Source: Promicromonospora panici | GTDB lineage: Bacteria; Actinomycetota; Actinomycetes; Actinomycetales; Cellulomonadaceae | Assembly: GCF_900608595.1 (NCBI RefSeq) | Contig: NZ_UWYY01000013.1 | Span: 1-64,000, forward strand | Reading direction: 5' to 3' | Length of the DNA stretch: 64,000 nucleotides | Part shown: positions 60,842-64,000 of the stretch, piece after piece | Layout of the letters: each line of letters starts with the position of its first letter | Numbering within the stretch: position 1 is the stretch's first letter | Notes under the pieces: model-generated | What the model saw: only the letters and a program-made list of their open reading frames with translations | Told to the model about the DNA's origin: nothing | Databases searched by the model: none | Translations under genes and position numbers: made by a program

Positions 60842-60898
60842 GGGCGCAACCCCGAGCCGTGGCACTGGCAGTCCGTCGAGGCGCCGAACAGCTACTGA
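60842..60898 (+). pseudogene. 57-bp duplicate of the M15 peptidase 3' end
   Basis: These bases match 60356-60412 at 55 of 57 positions, and include GRNPEPWHWQSV, the final zinc-site motif, and the TGA stop. No start or upstream domain accompanies them. They are a remnant of a longer copy or the scar of a recombination. Confidence 0.85.
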
Positions 60899-60938
60899 CG
60901 CACTGGACGGATCCGCCGCGGCTTACGCGAGCCGAGTC

Positions 60939-61556
60939 TCAATGGCTCACCCGCACCGGCTCCCACGCGAACCCGTCCGGGTCCGTGAACTCGCCGAGGT
61001 CGCTGTTCACCGCGAGCCGGTGCGAGCCCGAACCCTCCGGCGGAACGCCGGCGTCCTTGGCCAGTGCCGCCCGCTTGTACAGGCCGAACCCGATCGGGCT
61101 GGAGCCCATGTTGAAGTCGACGTACGAGCCGAAGCTCTTGCCCACGGTCATCCCTCGCTCGACGTAGAACTTCTTGCTCGCGGACACGTCGGAGGCCCCG
61201 ATCAGCAGGACGATCTCGTCGATTTCCCGGGAGGCCGGGCCGGAGTCCTTCTTGGCGGAGGTCGCCATCTTCCAGATGGTGCCGTCGGGTACCTGGACCA
61301 CGCCGCCGTGGCCCCACATGGACTTGGTGACGGGCTTGAGGACGCTCGCCCCGGCGGCGACCGCGGCGTCGAACAGTGCCTTGACGTTGGCGGGCTGGGA
61401 GGAGATGAGGGAGAGGTGGAATCCGCGGAACCCGCTCGTGGGCGCGTCGGTCTCGCGGAGCTGGAGTCTGTCGCCCAGGTCGAAGGCGGCGTCGTAGAAG
61501 GAACGTGCGGTGCTGGGGTCGGTCACCTCGAGGGTGACGGAGTCGATGTTTGCCAT
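60939..61556 (-). CDS. VOC-superfamily protein (glyoxalase-like, two modules)
   Basis: 205 residues. Two VOC modules are visible: SVTLEVTDPSTARSFYDAAFDLG opens the first, and EIVLLIGASDVSASKKFYVERG the second. The families include glyoxalases, dioxygenases and resistance proteins. Metal ligands cannot be assigned safely. The start ATG at 61556 is preferred because the fold begins there. It diverges from 61661. Confidence 0.8.
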   Translation of the reverse strand: MANIDSVTLEVTDPSTARSFYDAAFDLGDRLQLRETDAPTSGFRGFHLSLISSQPANVKALFDAAVAAGASVLKPVTKSMWGHGGVVQVPDGTIWKMATSAKKDSGPASREIDEIVLLIGASDVSASKKFYVERGMTVGKSFGSYVDFNMGSSPIGFGLYKRAALAKDAGVPPEGSGSHRLAVNSDLGEFTDPDGFAWEPVRVSH

Positions 61557-61660
61557 GCCCATCACGCTAGATCCGCGCAGCATCGGGTGCTTCTCGATTC
61601 CTGACCGACTCGCGCCGACTCGCACTTACCGGGCCGCCTCGTTCGCAGTAGCCTCCTGAT

Positions 61661-62623
61661 GTGCCTCCCGCACCCGAGCTGCTCGACTGGTTGCTCGACG
61701 CCGACCCAGCCCTGCGCTGGCAGGTCGAGCGCGACCTCGCGGGCGCGCCCGAGGGCGTGTGGCGCGCCACCCGGGCCCGCGTCGCGACGGAGGGGTTCGG
61801 CGCCCGCCTCCTCGCACTGCAGGACCCGGACGGGCAGTGGGCCGGCGGCGCCTTCTTCCCGGCCGGCTACCAGGGCGAGGAGGATGGCCAGCCCTGGACG
61901 GCGACCACCTGGACCCTCACCAGCCTCCGTGACTGGGGCCTGGACGCCGCCGTCCTGGCAGGCACCGCCGAGAAGCTGGCCGCGAGCTGCCGCTGGGAGT
62001 ACGACGACCTGCCCTACTGGGACGGCGAGGTCGACTGCTGCATCAACGGCTGGACGCTCGCCAACGGCGCGTGGCTCGGCGTGGACGTCTCGGGCATCGC
62101 CCAGTGGTTCGTGGACCACCGCCTGGCCGACGGCGGCTGGAACTGCGAGTGGGGCGAAGGCTCGACGCGCTCGTCGTTCCACTCCACGCTCAACTCCCTG
62201 AAGAGCCTCCTGTATTACGAAGCGGTGACCGTCGGCAGCGACGAGCTGCGGGCCGCGCGCCGGACTGGCGAGGAGTACCTCCTGGAGCGCCGGCTGCTCC
62301 GGAGGCTGTCGACGGGCGAGCTCGTCGGCCCCTGGGCGACGTGGTTCGGGTATCCGTACCGCCACGCCTTCAGCGCGCTCAACGCCATGGACTACTTTCG
62401 CGCGGCGGCGCTGCACGACGGCGTCGGGCCTGATCCCAGGCTCGCCGACGCCGTCGAGGTGGTCCGGGCAGCCCGCCGCCCGGACGGCACCTGGCTGCAG
62501 GAGGGCCGCCTTCCGGGCCGGGTCTGGTTCGAGGTGGACGTGCCGCCGGGCGACTCGTCCAAGTGGCTCACGTTCTACGGCACCCGTGTGCTCGACTGGT
62601 GGGACGCCGCGAACGCTGCGTAG
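61661..62623 (+). CDS. terpene-cyclase/prenyltransferase-fold protein
   Basis: 320 residues from GTG. Repeated helical pairs contain GQWAGGAFFPAG, DGGWNCEW and DGTWLQEGRLPGRVWFE, like the QW repeats of alpha/alpha-barrel squalene-cyclase-type proteins. The DCD-like catalytic acid motif of real cyclases is not seen, so the name is only about fold. No terpene genes are adjacent. The role is unknown. Confidence 0.7.
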   Translation: MPPAPELLDWLLDADPALRWQVERDLAGAPEGVWRATRARVATEGFGARLLALQDPDGQWAGGAFFPAGYQGEEDGQPWTATTWTLTSLRDWGLDAAVLAGTAEKLAASCRWEYDDLPYWDGEVDCCINGWTLANGAWLGVDVSGIAQWFVDHRLADGGWNCEWGEGSTRSSFHSTLNSLKSLLYYEAVTVGSDELRAARRTGEEYLLERRLLRRLSTGELVGPWATWFGYPYRHAFSALNAMDYFRAAALHDGVGPDPRLADAVEVVRAARRPDGTWLQEGRLPGRVWFEVDVPPGDSSKWLTFYGTRVLDWWDAANAA

Positions 62624-62680
62624 CCGCAGTCGCCGTCAAGCACCGAGCCCGAGCCACCGAGTCGAGCATCGAGGAGAGTC

Positions 62681-64000
62681 ATGGCAGAGATCGTCGACAG
62701 CCTGCCCGTCATCCGGCCCCTGCCGGAGGCGGCGCCGCACGCGCGGTCCGAGCAGCAGGTGCACGGCACCGGCTGGCGGATCACGGTCCTTTCCGACGGC
62801 GTCTTCCGCGTCGAGCGGTCGGCGGACGGCGGGTTCGAGGACCGCGCGTCCACGTTCGCGATCCGCCGGGACCTGCCCCCTGCCGACTTCACCGTCGAGC
62901 GGGTCGGCGCCGGCGTGGTGCTCACCACGAGTCGCGCCCGGCTGCGCTACGACGGCGGGGAGTTCTCCCCGAGCGGGCTCGTCGTCGAGGTGCTCGGGCG
63001 GGACTCCGGGCGCTGGCGGTACGGCGAGCCCACGCGGGACCTCGGCGGCACCGCCCGGACCCTCGACGACGTCGACGGCCGGACCGAGCTGGAGCCCGGT
63101 GTGGTCGCGCGGGGCGGGATCGCCGTCGTCGACGACTCCGTGTCGTTCCTGTTCGAGGACGACGGGTGGGTCGGCTCGCGGGTTCCCGGCCGCCAGGACC
63201 TGTACGTGTTCGCCCACGGGCGCGACTACGCCGACGCCGTCCACGACCTGTACCGGGTCTCCGGCCACCCGATGCGGCTGCCGCGCTGGGCGCTCGGCAA
63301 CTGGTGGAGCCGCTACCACCCGTACAGCGACGAGTCCTACCTGGAGCTCATGGACCGCTTCGACGACGAGGGCATCCCGTTCTCCGTCGCGGTGATCGAC
63401 ATGGACTGGCACCGGGTCGGGTCGGTGCCCCCGGAGTTCGGCAGCGGCTGGACGGGCTACTCGTGGGAGCCCACGCTGTTCCCGGACCCGAAGGGTTTCC
63501 TGCGCACCCTGCACGAGCGGGGCCTGCGCACCACCCTGAACCTGCACCCGGCCGACGGCGTCCGCGCCTTCGAGGACGCGTACCCCGCGATGGCCCGCGC
63601 CATGGGCGTGGACCCGGACAGCGGCGAGCCCATTCCTTTCGACCCGATCGACCCGGTCTTCCTGCAGGCCTACTTCAGCGAGCTGCACAACCCGCTGGAG
63701 GAGCAGGGAGTCGACTTCTGGTGGATCGACTGGCAGCAGGGCCGCACCTCCGGCCTGCCCGGCGTGGACCCGCTGTGGGTGCTGAACCACTACCACCACA
63801 TCGACGCCGCCCGCGACGGCGGACCGGGCATGACCTTCTCCCGGTACGCCGGCCCCGGCAGCCACCGGTACGCGGTCGGGTTCTCCGGCGACACCGTGGT
63901 GTCGTGGGCGTCGCTGGCGTTCCAGCCCGAGTTCACGGCTACGGCGTCCAACATCGGGTACTCCTGGTGGAGCCACGACATCGGCGGGCACACGCGCGGC
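62681..64000 (+). CDS. glycoside hydrolase family 31 enzyme (partial, runs off the window)
   Basis: 440 codons up to the window end, open. The N-terminal GH31 beta-sandwich spans about 1-205. The (beta/alpha)8 barrel follows with LPRWALGNWWSRYHPYSDE, FSVAVIDMDWH, DFWWIDWQQG (nucleophile Asp) and VGFSGDTVVSW (acid/base Asp). The family holds alpha-glucosidases and alpha-xylosidases. The substrate is not readable. GAGGAGAG precedes the ATG at 62681. The C-terminus lies beyond the window. Confidence 0.88.
   Translation, partial: MAEIVDSLPVIRPLPEAAPHARSEQQVHGTGWRITVLSDGVFRVERSADGGFEDRASTFAIRRDLPPADFTVERVGAGVVLTTSRARLRYDGGEFSPSGLVVEVLGRDSGRWRYGEPTRDLGGTARTLDDVDGRTELEPGVVARGGIAVVDDSVSFLFEDDGWVGSRVPGRQDLYVFAHGRDYADAVHDLYRVSGHPMRLPRWALGNWWSRYHPYSDESYLELMDRFDDEGIPFSVAVIDMDWHRVGSVPPEFGSGWTGYSWEPTLFPDPKGFLRTLHERGLRTTLNLHPADGVRAFEDAYPAMARAMGVDPDSGEPIPFDPIDPVFLQAYFSELHNPLEEQGVDFWWIDWQQGRTSGLPGVDPLWVLNHYHHIDAARDGGPGMTFSRYAGPGSHRYAVGFSGDTVVSWASLAFQPEFTATASNIGYSWWSHDIGGHTRG

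Overview
The window is about 70% GC with dense, coupled genes and strong purine-rich ribosome binding sites. It reads as chromosome of a Gram-positive actinobacterium, most likely a Micrococcales of the Promicromonosporaceae/Cellulomonadaceae type. Supporting this are the actinobacterial fatty-acid operon (fasR-type regulator, fabD, fabH, acpP, fabF) beside DUF3145 and DUF3052 genes, a single-chain pyruvate dehydrogenase aceE, and secreted plant-polysaccharide enzymes (a PL1/PL9 pectate lyase and a GH31 glycosidase). The genus is inference.

Layout. (1) 1-1.4 kb: an alpha/beta hydrolase and a RidA-type protein. (2) 1.58-19.25 kb: a complete integrative and conjugative element of the actinomycete type (AICE), inserted in the 3' half of a tRNA-Asn gene. 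A 39-bp direct repeat bounds it. Its backbone is a GntR repressor with operator repeats, small proteins, an FtsK/TraB-type DNA translocase, a DUF2637/SpdB-like membrane protein, a prim-pol, an adenine methylase, an excisionase, an AAA+ helicase and a tyrosine integrase. Cargo sits at both ends. On the left are a LexA-boxed small gene and a three-gene operon of two Nudix proteins plus a possible nuclease. On the right are two membrane proteins and an ApeA-like HEPN protein. (3) 19.5-29.3 kb: a BadF-type kinase, a VanY-like peptidase, a large double pectate lyase, a tRNA with a CAT anticodon, a decayed potassium channel and a DUF5819/HTTM pair. (4) 29.4-41.1 kb: housekeeping core (DUF3145, peptide deformylase, the fab operon with its regulator, aceE, DUF3052, peroxiredoxin). 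Two convergent junctions here carry a striking 16-bp-period inverted repeat. (5) 41.2-48.1 kb: tRNA-Val, a VapBC-type pair, a two-component system with a CPBP protease, and a uracil-DNA-glycosylase-family protein. (6) 48.3-60.9 kb: a secreted Rhs/YD-repeat giant interrupted by one extra base, ending in a variable toxin-like domain with an overlapping candidate immunity gene. A second VanY-like peptidase follows, whose last 57 bp are duplicated beyond a small membrane-protein gene. (7) 60.9-64 kb: a VOC protein, a terpene-cyclase-fold protein and the start of a GH31 enzyme.

In the element, the repressor faces the transfer operon across shared operators, while replication, excision and integration genes are translationally coupled in one transcript. 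The most novel-looking material is the flanking cargo (candidate exclusion/defence genes), the DNA-level repeat clusters inside the transfer and replication genes, the 16-bp hairpin repeats, and the Rhs toxin/immunity cassette.
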